Origin: Sporosarcina koreensis
GTDB taxonomy: Bacteria > Bacillota > Bacilli > Bacillales_A > Planococcaceae
Assembly: GCF_001531445.1 (NCBI RefSeq)
Contig: NZ_LQYA01000198.1
Span: 20,891-84,890, forward strand
Length of the DNA: 64,000 bases
Direction of reading: 5' to 3'
Shown here piece by piece: positions 7,621 to 15,908 of the stretch. The notes under the pieces are model-generated. The model was not told the origin of the DNA, made no database searches, and saw nothing but the letters and a program-made list of their open reading frames with translations. The number at the start of each line of letters is the position of its first letter. Position 1 is the stretch's first letter. The position numbers and the translations under genes were made by a program.

Positions 7621-9396
7621 ATGTTGCATATTGAATATTTAGCGGATATACATTCAGCTCGAATAATAACTGATGATGAGCAACATATTGGATGGCATGA
7701 ATTATGTAGAACTTGTAAGGAAAATGGAGAAGATGTTTCTTTTGACACTACAAAAACAATTACAATGCCTTGGTGGTCGTTTTTATCTACACGCCCCTCA
7801 ATTAATAGGATTGTGCGTAAGAATAAAATAAAACTTACTGCAGATGAAGAAGCAACTAGGTTGTTAAGGTTATCATTGGCTAGGGAAAGAACGTATCAAC
7901 AAGCAAGTGAAGGAGTTCAAGAGTTTTCCGAGGAAGAAGTAAAGCGCTTATTAACTGAGAAGGGGTTTCAGCGGAGACTTACACCCCAACAATTACGTAA
8001 TGTGACGAGGCTAGCATCACTTACAGCAGGGGCAACATTTTCAGTTCCTGGTGCTGGTAAAACAACTGAAGGGCTAGCTTTATACTGTATAAAAAAAGAA
8101 GAAAATACAAAACTTCTTATCGTTGCACCAAAGAACGCCTTTACGGCTTGGGAGGAAACACTAAGTATATGTATGCCTGAAAGCTCTAATGTAGTTCGAT
8201 TACGAGGGGGCTCAAGAAACGTAGCTCAATTATTGCAAGGTAACCCAGAAATTATGGTTATTACATATCAGCAACTTCCTAATGTTTTAACAGAAGTGGG
8301 GTCTTATTTAAGTACAGTTCCATTTTTTATGTATTTAGATGAAAGTCATAGAATTAAGAGAGGTAATAGTGGAGTTTATGGCAAAGCTGTTTTAAGTTTA
8401 GCCCATTTACCAGAACAAAAGTTAATAATGTCGGGAACACCGCTTCCAAATTCAACAGAAGACCTTGTTTCACAATTTAACTTTCTGTATCCAGAAGTGA
8501 AAGTTGATAAGGATTCTGTGGTGGGACATATACGTCCAGTTTATGTAAGAACAACCAAGAACGAATTAGGTCTGCCGCTTCCAAGATATTACTTTACCCC
8601 TATACAAATGAGTCTAGCACAACGTAGGTTGTATAATTTAATGAGAGATGAAGAATTACGTCAAGCAGAAATTTATTTAGCTCGGGATAGGAACAAATTA
8701 AGGACAATGGGTAGGAGTGCATTACGGTTACTACAAGTAGCTTCCAATCCATCTTTACTAGCAAACAGCGATTTCCAACACCATGAATTATTAAAAGATG
8801 TTTTACTGGAAGGAGATAGCCCGAAAATAAATTACATTTGTTCTCGTGCAAGACAGCTTGCGAGTGAAGGTAAAAAGGTAATCATTTGGTCAACCTTTGT
8901 CGAAAGTATCGAACAAATATCAAATAGGTTAAGAGACTTAGGCGCTGATTATATCCACGGTGGAGTTGATTCTGGTAGCGAAGATGTTAGCGATACAAGG
9001 GAAGCGAAAATAAAAAGGTTTCATGACGATCCAAACTGCTTTGTAATGGTAGCAAATCCAGCAGCAGCTGGGGAAGGGATAAGCCTCCACAAAGTTTGCC
9101 ATTATGCTATTTATTTAGATCGTAGTTATAATGCGGCGCATTTTCTACAATCAGTTGACCGGATACACCGATTAGGATTATCTCCAGATCAAGAAACAAT
9201 TGTAGAAATGATTGTTTCACCAGATAGTGTAGATGTCTCAGTTCATAGGAGGTTAGAAAATAAAATACACGTAATGTCTGATGTACTAAATGACGATTCC
9301 ATTATGATAGAGCCTGAGTATGCAGACGAAGAGATAGATAATGGATTAAACGATGATGATATTCTAGACTTTATCAATCATTTGCGAGGACAATAG
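7621..9396 (+). CDS. SNF2-type helicase/translocase
   Basis: A 591-residue superfamily 2 ATPase. Visible motifs in order are Walker A SVPGAGKTTE (about 141-150), LLIVAPKNAFTAWEE (Ia), YLDESHRIK (DEAH-type motif II, near 238), MSGTPLPNS (III, near 270), VIIWSTFVESIEQI (IV), ANPAAAGEGISL (V) and QSVDRIHRLG (VI, near 514). Spacing fits SNF2/RapA-type DNA translocases, which pump duplex DNA without full unwinding. In a defence operon it would couple ATP use to scanning or remodelling of target DNA for the nuclease partners (inference). The ATG abuts the previous stop codon, and AAGGGGAAG within the upstream gene acts as ribosome site. Confidence 0.85.
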   Translation: MLHIEYLADIHSARIITDDEQHIGWHELCRTCKENGEDVSFDTTKTITMPWWSFLSTRPSINRIVRKNKIKLTADEEATRLLRLSLARERTYQQASEGVQEFSEEEVKRLLTEKGFQRRLTPQQLRNVTRLASLTAGATFSVPGAGKTTEGLALYCIKKEENTKLLIVAPKNAFTAWEETLSICMPESSNVVRLRGGSRNVAQLLQGNPEIMVITYQQLPNVLTEVGSYLSTVPFFMYLDESHRIKRGNSGVYGKAVLSLAHLPEQKLIMSGTPLPNSTEDLVSQFNFLYPEVKVDKDSVVGHIRPVYVRTTKNELGLPLPRYYFTPIQMSLAQRRLYNLMRDEELRQAEIYLARDRNKLRTMGRSALRLLQVASNPSLLANSDFQHHELLKDVLLEGDSPKINYICSRARQLASEGKKVIIWSTFVESIEQISNRLRDLGADYIHGGVDSGSEDVSDTREAKIKRFHDDPNCFVMVANPAAAGEGISLHKVCHYAIYLDRSYNAAHFLQSVDRIHRLGLSPDQETIVEMIVSPDSVDVSVHRRLENKIHVMSDVLNDDSIMIEPEYADEEIDNGLNDDDILDFINHLRGQ

Positions 9397-9398
9397 TT

Positions 9399-10253
9399 AT
9401 GTCATTTTCAGTTGGTATTCTCTATTCTGTTCAGAAATTTTTGTTCTTCATTAACGAAACGGAAATTAAAGCAACGGAATTTTCCATCGCTTTCAATAGG
9501 TATGAATCGACTTCTTCGCAATTGGTATTGGAAGTAGCTGAAGGGTGTCAATGGATTCAACTTGATTTAGAAGGCAATCTTTCCGTTACTGCAAAAGGAA
9601 AGGAAATTCTAACACAAAGGGATATGCTCTATGCTTTAAGAGTACAATTAAAACATTTAATTGAAATGGTTAAACCATCTTGGTCATACCTTATTCATAA
9701 AGGGAGAAAAGAAGCCTTTCAATATTTCCCTTCCGATGTTAAGCAATGTTTCAAAGAAGCCGAGTTAATCAATTCATATAATAAAGATGTAATAAAATGG
9801 TGGGATATTCTCTCGTTGGCAGTGAGGGGACAGCAAAAAGATACACTGATGGAAATAGGAAGAACTGGTGAAGAATTGTCTTTGGAATATGAAAGAAACA
9901 GAGTGAAGAAAGAACCAATTTGGCAATCTATTGAATCAAATTTATCTGGATTTGATATATTATCAGTTGTTAGCTTGGAAGATTTGACACCATTGCGAAT
10001 TGAAGTAAAAACGTCAACTAGGGTTTCAAATTCATTTAGCTTTTATCTATCAAGAAATGAATGGGATGTAGCTGAAGTATCTACTAATTTTCTGTTTCAT
10101 TTATGGTTATTAAGTGATACCCCTGAGCTATTTATTTTGGATAAAAACGAGATGGTTAATCATATACCAACTAACTTAGGTAATGGTTCTTGGGAGAATG
10201 TAAAGATAACCTTTTCGCTGAAAGAGTTAAATAAACTAGATAAAAAGGAATGA
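9399..10253 (+). CDS. DUF3883/NOV-type PD-(D/E)xK nuclease-like protein
   Basis: A 284-residue protein. The C-terminal half carries GRTGEELSLEYERNR, then GFDILSV and RIEVKTS (near 200-206), and SFYLSRNEWDVA. This is the E...D...ExK layout of DUF3883 (Protein NO VEIN C-terminal) domains, which belong to the PD-(D/E)xK nuclease-like fold. The N-terminal 130 residues have no family that I recognise and may bind the partner proteins. It starts two bases after the helicase stop and is the last gene of the operon. If the BglII-like protein is inactive, this is the likeliest nuclease of the set (inference). Its stop codon lies inside the terminator stem that follows. Confidence 0.75.
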   Translation: MSFSVGILYSVQKFLFFINETEIKATEFSIAFNRYESTSSQLVLEVAEGCQWIQLDLEGNLSVTAKGKEILTQRDMLYALRVQLKHLIEMVKPSWSYLIHKGRKEAFQYFPSDVKQCFKEAELINSYNKDVIKWWDILSLAVRGQQKDTLMEIGRTGEELSLEYERNRVKKEPIWQSIESNLSGFDILSVVSLEDLTPLRIEVKTSTRVSNSFSFYLSRNEWDVAEVSTNFLFHLWLLSDTPELFILDKNEMVNHIPTNLGNGSWENVKITFSLKELNKLDKKE

Positions 10254-10273
10254 TTTTTCAATCATTCCTTTTT
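10242..10273. terminator. Bidirectional terminator shared by two convergent defence genes
   Basis: Perfect 14-bp stem AAAAAGGAATGATT / AATCATTCCTTTTT with a 4-base loop. T runs on both strands serve the operon on the left and the AIPR gene on the right. The TGA at 10251-10253 is within the left arm. Confidence 0.9.
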
Positions 10274-10359
10274 ATCAGGCAATTTCTCTCTAATGTATAA
10301 TGTTATAAGTATTTTTAATCAAAACACTCAATTAATAAAATGATAATTTATTTCAAGTG

Positions 10360-12132
10360 TTAATAATTATTTTGGAGTATATCTTCAAGATGATTTTTAA
10401 ATTTTATTTGTATCAACTTTCTTGTATTAGAAAGCGCAGTTGAACTCCGGAAAGTACGAAGAGCATATTCTAGTATATCAATACTATGTAATATTTCTAA
10501 ATTGTGATTTTTCACCATATGAAGTATATAAAATGCTTTTTGGTCTGAAACTGAATAATTCGAAGACTTATAATCCATTTTTATTCTTTCAGTAGATTTA
10601 ATTAACTCTAATACTGTATCAAGATTTAAGTCATCTGGGAATATATCTGAATAAAACTCGTTAAACAATTTTTTCTTTTGACTACTAACTTTTTCTGGAT
10701 TTCCTTTAGAGGCATAAATGATTTGAGCCAATTCTGCCATATCAATTCGAAGCTCTGGATTTTCAATTTCATTTCCAATATCTCCAGCTTTACGTGCATA
10801 GATGATATTATGTTGTTTTAAATGTTGTTCTATTTGAATTTGAATTTTACTAATGGATTTCAGATTCATATCTGAAATTGAATTCTGACTATTAGTATAT
10901 TCAGCGATTAAATTCTTAAGATCACTATTAGTAGGAACTTTATATAACCTGAGTAGAACAAAAGATGTGAAAATAGGAGTTAGAATGCTGTTAATTTCCT
11001 CATCACTTTTATTATCCAATTCAATACTGTTAATAAAAGTGAAAATTGAGGAAACAGTTTGCCCACCGTTGACAATTTGGAAATTAGACAAGCTTACATC
11101 GAATTTATTTACTTGCCTAACAGATTCAATTGTTTCAGCAATCATAGTGACACCATTATTAAACAGGAAAAAATTATCAGGTGATTCTTTAAGGGTATCT
11201 ATTATTTTTTTATTATAAGGTGTTTTTCCTAGAAATCCACGGACATTATCGTAAAGTAAAGATTGATCCATTTTTAATTTATGAGTGTTTTTCCACTTTT
11301 CGAATAAAGGATTTTTCTCATTAGGGAAATCGCTATTATCACAAGTTATTCGAATGAGTTCATTAATAGGAAGCTTAACAATTAAAGAAAGACTTGTAGT
11401 TTGAGCATCTAAATTAAATGAAATTAAGTCTTCTTGGGGGATAATAAATCCAGCTCTCTTGTTTTGATTTCTATAATCATAAAAGCCCATTATTTCGTCT
11501 AAAGTAATACTTTTAATATGGACGTTATAAAGTTTTTTTAAGCTTTCAATATAGTGAAGGCTATTTTCATGAATACCATTATTCTCATTTGAAACCATAT
11601 ATAAAGTTATGTTACAAATATACTTACTTTCACTATTAGTATATGTTTTTAGTATGTTTAGTATTTTGTGTGTGTATGTATTAACACTTTCATCTAAATT
11701 ATTATCATCAGCAAATAAAATTTCTAAAAACTTTATACTTCTATTTATATCTCTATCACCAATATGACCGTCACTAAAGTTTCCTCTATATTTAAAATTA
11801 AATAAATTAATATCTACCTCAGAACTAGATAATTCAGATATATTTACAATATCTATCCCATAGTCATCCATTTGTTGGAAATTCAAGTCGCGAATCTTGT
11901 TTAAATAATTTACATCGATAATTTGTGTTAGTTTACCTTCAATGATTTCAAAATCATTGTTTTCTAAATCAGCTTGGAACCCTAATACATTTTCCATTAT
12001 AAGATGATAGAACCCATATCTAGCGGTATTTATATCATCAAGATTTAATTCATCAAGTCTTTCTTTCAATAAAAGCTTAATTAACTTTTTACTATTGTCT
12101 CGAACAATTTTGTAGTCATTTAATGTTGCCAT
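10360..12132 (-). CDS. AIPR-family abortive-infection / phage-resistance protein
   Basis: This 590-residue protein carries the AIPR signature: FLFNNGVTMIAETIE (about residue 326) followed by NFQIVNGGQTVSSIFTFIN (about 355), then an acidic helical C-terminus. AIPR proteins are named after abortive phage-resistance loci and often neighbour restriction-modification, Z1 ATPase or PD-(D/E)xK genes; their biochemical activity is not settled. A GGAGGG ribosome site fixes the ATG at 12132. It faces the helicase operon across a shared terminator and lies upstream of the restriction-enzyme remnant, apparently in one transcription direction with it and with the XRE gene. The gene is AT-rich like its neighbours. 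Confidence 0.85.
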   Translation of the reverse strand: MATLNDYKIVRDNSKKLIKLLLKERLDELNLDDINTARYGFYHLIMENVLGFQADLENNDFEIIEGKLTQIIDVNYLNKIRDLNFQQMDDYGIDIVNISELSSSEVDINLFNFKYRGNFSDGHIGDRDINRSIKFLEILFADDNNLDESVNTYTHKILNILKTYTNSESKYICNITLYMVSNENNGIHENSLHYIESLKKLYNVHIKSITLDEIMGFYDYRNQNKRAGFIIPQEDLISFNLDAQTTSLSLIVKLPINELIRITCDNSDFPNEKNPLFEKWKNTHKLKMDQSLLYDNVRGFLGKTPYNKKIIDTLKESPDNFFLFNNGVTMIAETIESVRQVNKFDVSLSNFQIVNGGQTVSSIFTFINSIELDNKSDEEINSILTPIFTSFVLLRLYKVPTNSDLKNLIAEYTNSQNSISDMNLKSISKIQIQIEQHLKQHNIIYARKAGDIGNEIENPELRIDMAELAQIIYASKGNPEKVSSQKKKLFNEFYSDIFPDDLNLDTVLELIKSTERIKMDYKSSNYSVSDQKAFYILHMVKNHNLEILHSIDILEYALRTFRSSTALSNTRKLIQIKFKNHLEDILQNNY

Positions 12133-12142
12133 AATTCGTCCC

Positions 12143-12460
12143 TCCAGAATTTAATCTACGTCTATACCAACTACTAATACTGGAATATCTAAATTAGAAA
12201 CTCCTCGATTTTTTAAGTCCTAAATAATTTGTTCATGGAAACTCCTGTAGACACATCTGAAGAAGTTTTCAAAGGGATAATTTCAATTCCTAAATTAATA
12301 TATCCTTGTGGATGAAAAATCTGCATCTAAAGCGTACTTTCCAGATTGAACCTGGGCACCTAGTTTGTTTTTACGAAATCCTTCCTCGAAATGCTTTTGT
12401 TACGGACATTTCTGGGTGGGAAGGATTATAGATTGCATTGTGTTTTTACTTATCCCATAC
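12143..12460 (-). pseudogene. Decayed BglII/BstYI-type restriction endonuclease
   Basis: Broken reverse frames can be pieced together as GFRKNKLGAQVQSGKYALDA, then YINLGIEIIPLKTSSDVSTG, and DLKNRGVSNLDIPVLVVGID ending at a stop. This order and spacing match the core and C-terminus of BglII/BstYI-family enzymes (KNxxGxEVQFGKYA, GIEIVP, DIPVLVIGI). At least two frameshifts, internal stops, an apparent Glu-to-Gln change in the active-site strand and loss of the N-terminus make it inactive. It lies between AIPR and a controller-like XRE gene, with a methyltransferase beyond, which is the normal layout of a type II system. Confidence 0.7.
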
Positions 12461-12578
12461 AAGTGGTTTTAATACTAGTAAGTTATATAGTTATAGGTGC
12501 TTATTTGTTGTGTAGTTCAATAGACCTCTTTAAATTCCTTTGAGTAGTTGTTTACAAACGAATACACTGCACCCATTA

Positions 12579-12818
12579 TTAGTCATCCTTTTTCTTTAGT
12601 AGCCCGTCAACTGAAACAGATAGTATTTCTGCAATTGCTACTAATTCAATGTCAGTTACTTCTCTTGTTAGATTTTCTATTTTTGATATCATAGGTCTAT
12701 CTAAGTTAGTCCCAGAAGTAAGTAATCGTGCAGAGAGTTCTTCTTGTGTGATATGCTTTTCTTTTCTAATTCTTTTTAGGTTTCTACCTATTAAATTTCG
12801 GTTATTTATACTCATCAT
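12579..12818 (-). CDS. XRE-family regulator, restriction controller (C protein)-like
   Basis: A 79-residue single-domain helix-turn-helix protein: residues 10-65 contain LKRIRKEKHITQEELSARL and MISKIENLTREVTDIELVAI, a lambda-repressor/XRE fold. Size, sequence type and position (divergent from the methyltransferase, upstream of the restriction-enzyme remnant) match C proteins that time restriction against methylation in type II systems. The intergenic region of about 100 bases would hold its operator, but I see no clear paired C-box. MM at the start gives two possible ATGs (12818 or 12815). Confidence 0.75.
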   Translation of the reverse strand: MMSINNRNLIGRNLKRIRKEKHITQEELSARLLTSGTNLDRPMISKIENLTREVTDIELVAIAEILSVSVDGLLKKKDD

Positions 12819-12852
12819 ATTTAAGACACCCTATTTTAAAAGTTATGTATAT

Positions 12853-12881
12853 TTGATTTTAGTACAAAAATAATGTTAAAA
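12853..12881 (+). promoter_or_regulatory. Promoter of the DNA methyltransferase gene
   Basis: TTGATT at 12853-12858 and TTAAAA at 12876-12881, separated by 17 bases, upstream of the TTGGAGG ribosome site. The promoter overlaps the more upstream ATG at 12873, which supports translation starting at 12918. Confidence 0.5.
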
Positions 12882-12917
12882 TGTGTTATAACCACACATT
12901 TGGAGGTTTTCGTAAAA

Positions 12918-14396
12918 ATGTTAAATCCTGTTAATGATTTAGATATGGTAAATTTAAATGAATATATAAATGCTAGTTCATTATTTATAAAAGAATACTT
13001 CTCTAATCACGAGCCATTTGTTGATTTAATTGTTACTTCCCCGCCATATTGGGATATGAAAGAATACGGAGATGTAAAAGAACAAACAGGCTTTGGTCAA
13101 GAATATGAAGCTTATTTGGCGGATATAAGAAAAATTTTTGAAGGAGTACATCATATTTCTAAAGATAGTGCTACGATGTTTGTTATTGTAGACACAATGA
13201 AACGGGACGGAAAAATGGTAAGATTGCCAGATGATATAGCTAGAGAGCTTGAAAGTATTGGTTGGATACATCAAGATACTATTATTTGGGATAAAGGAAA
13301 AACTTTGCCTTGGTCTAGAAAAGGGCAAATGCGGAATGTATTTGAGTATGTCTTAATGTTTACTAAAGAAAACTCTACAATTTATAAATATTATATCGAT
13401 AGAATTAAAACTACTGAACAATTAAAGGAATGGTGGATAGATTATCCTGAAAGATACAGTCCACAAGGAAAAGTACCTGATAATATTTGGGAGTTTTACA
13501 TTCCAACTCAAGGTAGCTGGGGAAGTAAAAAAAAATTTGGTGAAGAGGAATTTAGACATGCTTGCCCATTCCCACCAGAAATGATGGCAAGATTAATTTT
13601 ACTTTCAACGGATGAAAATGATGTTGTATTTGATCCATTTGCTGGCACAGGAGTTTTCCTTGCTACTGCTGAAAAAATGAATCGTAGATATTTAGGTTTT
13701 GATACTAACCCAGATTACAAAAAAGTATTTGAAGTTGTAACTAAGCAATTGATTGAAGAAAAGTGGGTAGAAATTGACACTTATTATAAATACCAGGAAC
13801 GTTTAAAAACAATTTTAGAAGAATCTATCTATAAATTAAGGGTGCTAAAATATCCAAAGGCGGTTGTAAAAAGACTTAGAAATGAGAATAAAAAAAATGT
13901 TGATTTAGTTCCTAATGACTTTGGTTTAATTATCGCTATTGAAAAGGAACTTCCAGAAAATGAAGTTGTTTTAAAGAATAAAACAACTGGAAAAATAGAT
14001 TATTATTTTGTTTGGAATGATTCAGAAACATTAGAGCGGGCTAGAGCTCAAATTAATAATATTGTTTCAAAAGCTCCATTCACTAAATATGGGTTGATTA
14101 CTAACATAAATGTAATTACCATAGATGGGTTAATTGAGTTTAAGCATACTCTACCAACGAATTTAAGTTTATATTCTAATGGTAATACTTCAGATGAACA
14201 TTCTAAAGTTGAATTAGATAAGATAATTTTACTACTTCAATCTGATGGATTAGAATCGGCATTTGATAAAGATGTCCCTCCTGTAATAAGCAACATTTCA
14301 ATTAAATATAGTGATTATGAAATGTTACCTGCTGAAAAGTATGAAAAAAAGGGCTATAGCAAAGAGAATGATCAATTAAAACTAATTTTAAAATAA
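12918..14396 (+). CDS. DNA methyltransferase, beta class (TSPPY; N4-cytosine or N6-adenine)
   Basis: A 492-residue AdoMet-dependent methyltransferase. The catalytic motif IV TSPPYWDMKEYG comes first (about residue 38), and the AdoMet-binding FDPFAGTGVFLATAE comes later (about 237). This is the beta-class order, and TSPPY is typical of N4-cytosine enzymes such as M.BglII. The last 200 residues are an extension beyond the usual length with no motif that I recognise. With its endonuclease decayed it is effectively an orphan enzyme that may still mark host DNA. GGAGG at 12902-12906 fixes the ATG at 12918; the 45-base longer frame is rejected because it overlaps the promoter. The recognition site is unknown; a GATC-centred site is a guess from the enzyme family. 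Confidence 0.88.
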   Translation: MLNPVNDLDMVNLNEYINASSLFIKEYFSNHEPFVDLIVTSPPYWDMKEYGDVKEQTGFGQEYEAYLADIRKIFEGVHHISKDSATMFVIVDTMKRDGKMVRLPDDIARELESIGWIHQDTIIWDKGKTLPWSRKGQMRNVFEYVLMFTKENSTIYKYYIDRIKTTEQLKEWWIDYPERYSPQGKVPDNIWEFYIPTQGSWGSKKKFGEEEFRHACPFPPEMMARLILLSTDENDVVFDPFAGTGVFLATAEKMNRRYLGFDTNPDYKKVFEVVTKQLIEEKWVEIDTYYKYQERLKTILEESIYKLRVLKYPKAVVKRLRNENKKNVDLVPNDFGLIIAIEKELPENEVVLKNKTTGKIDYYFVWNDSETLERARAQINNIVSKAPFTKYGLITNINVITIDGLIEFKHTLPTNLSLYSNGNTSDEHSKVELDKIILLLQSDGLESAFDKDVPPVISNISIKYSDYEMLPAEKYEKKGYSKENDQLKLILK

Positions 14397-14398
14397 AT

Positions 14399-14420
14399 GG
14401 GGGCGAAAGCCTTCTTTTTT
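14399..14420 (+). terminator. Terminator after the methyltransferase gene
   Basis: Stem GGGGGC / GCCTTC (two G-U pairs) closed by a GAAA tetraloop and followed by six T. Confidence 0.6.
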
Positions 14421-14479
14421 AATTTAAAGTTATAAAAACATTACTTCTTCAAACTTTAAAAGATAGAGGTGAGGGGGCA

Positions 14480-14945
14480 ATTGTGCGGTCATTGTCCTTT
14501 GACGAAGACGACTGCTACCACTTCCACACCACGCAGAAAAGCTCAACTCAGGTTGGAGACAATTCCATGAACGCCAATTTGCTGGTGCTCAAAGTTGTTA
14601 GAATGGTGGGCAACTTTAATCGTCGCACAGTTTTGATCGAAATTTGATTGTTCGCCATGTTGAATGTCGAAGGCATTAGCCTTTGGGAATGCTTGGCCAT
14701 TCACGTACCTGCCGCTTTGGCCTGTCCTTTCAATCTGTACATAAGCGACGCCTTTTCTTTTTAGGTTCTTCTCTTGGGCATATTCGCTTCCTTGCCATCA
14801 TACCCATCGGCAAAGTGTCTTTCGCTTGCTTCGTTCCAGTGTTGGACAAAGTTATGGTGGACATCAACTAGACAAGGCCCTTTCAGTTCTATAAAGACAT
14901 CATGGTTTTGACAAAGGGAAAGTTTCCCTCCGTAGTGGGCTCAAT
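14480..14945 (-). pseudogene. Decayed phospholipase D-like gene
   Basis: The reverse strand reads [20 protein letters not shown] followed by [14 protein letters not shown], a stretch typical of PLD-superfamily (cardiolipin-synthase-like) proteins. After a frameshift it continues with ASLMYRLKG, then NAFDIQHGEQSNFDQNCAT and HQQIGVHGI. Stop codons and frameshifts throughout rule out a product. No ribosome site or start remains. Confidence 0.6.
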
Positions 14946-15028
14946 AAAATTCGTTATATCAGTAAGATATAATAAAAAAATGGCAATGGGAGAGGTTCAC
15001 CTCTTCCATCCAGCTGTATTTCATATCA

Positions 15029-15660
15029 TCATTTACTTTCAAAGTCACAATCATTAATGGAATCAACTTTATTTTTATGCTTAACTTCATAAATCAACCA
15101 AACGATCGAGAAAAGGGGGAGACCGATATAGGAAACGAGTGCGCTATTCCAATCGATTTCATCGCTCGTAAAGGCTTGGATTTTTTGTTCGGCAATGATG
15201 AAGATACATAGGACCTGGACCAACAAAGGACCGAATAGAAACCATTTTTCGCGATTAGGAAGATCCTACAGATTACCGCCTTGCGCAATATAAGGTTTTC
15301 TAAAACGGTAAAGACTGATTGCAATCCCAAGTCAAGTCAAAATCCAGCCATCCCCCATGCGTTTAATAACCAGCACCAAACTATACCGTCCCCGAATAAT
15401 GTGGATAGGAAGGCAAGGGAGCCGACTATTTTGAGGCGATCAACGAATTGAACCGGCAAGCCTCTTCATCCAACCCTTAGGACTTCGGCGCTTTCCCATT
15501 GTGCGCCAAATCCCAAAGCATACGTGTGGACGCATATATGAGTTACCCGCAGATATTATGGCCGTCAAAATGATGGTTCATAACGTAAGCAGCAAAAGTA
15601 AATCCAACCCGTTCAAGAAGGAATTGTGAAAGGACTGACAGAAACCGACCACTCAATAAT
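15029..15660 (-). pseudogene. Decayed amino-acid permease (APC/AAT family)
   Basis: The C-terminal frame (15029-15226) reads DWNSALVSYIGLPLFSIVWL and ends DCDFESK, as in AAT-type permeases. Upstream broken frames add LGIAISLYRFRKPYIAQGGN, LSTLFGDGIVWCWLLNAWGM, YASTRMLWDLAHNGKAPKS and FLLERVGFTFAAYVMN, in the right order for the C-terminal half of such a transporter. Multiple stops and frameshifts are present. With the PLD remnant it forms a graveyard at the right end of the defence island. Confidence 0.7.
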
Positions 15661-15908
15661 CGTGCATCTGTATATAGAGCTATCAATTTCAAACACCTCT
15701 TAAACTATTTAGATTTTGAAAATAATACGTTTTATGTCATGGTTTCCGTGTTTTAACGATCTTCTGAAACAATAGAAGGATAAAGAAATGCGAAACCTCG
15801 GTTATCGTTATGGGGTGGTAGATTTTTCATGTTGTAATTCATTTAGTTTTCTCCTTTCCAATATGCTAAACTTGTTGTCCGAAAGGCAATCAAGAAGGTG
15901 GAATTCAT

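Noticed and set aside
12873-12917. Upstream ATG extension of the methyltransferase
   Set aside because: It lies within the promoter, lacks a ribosome site, and the added residues match nothing in the family.
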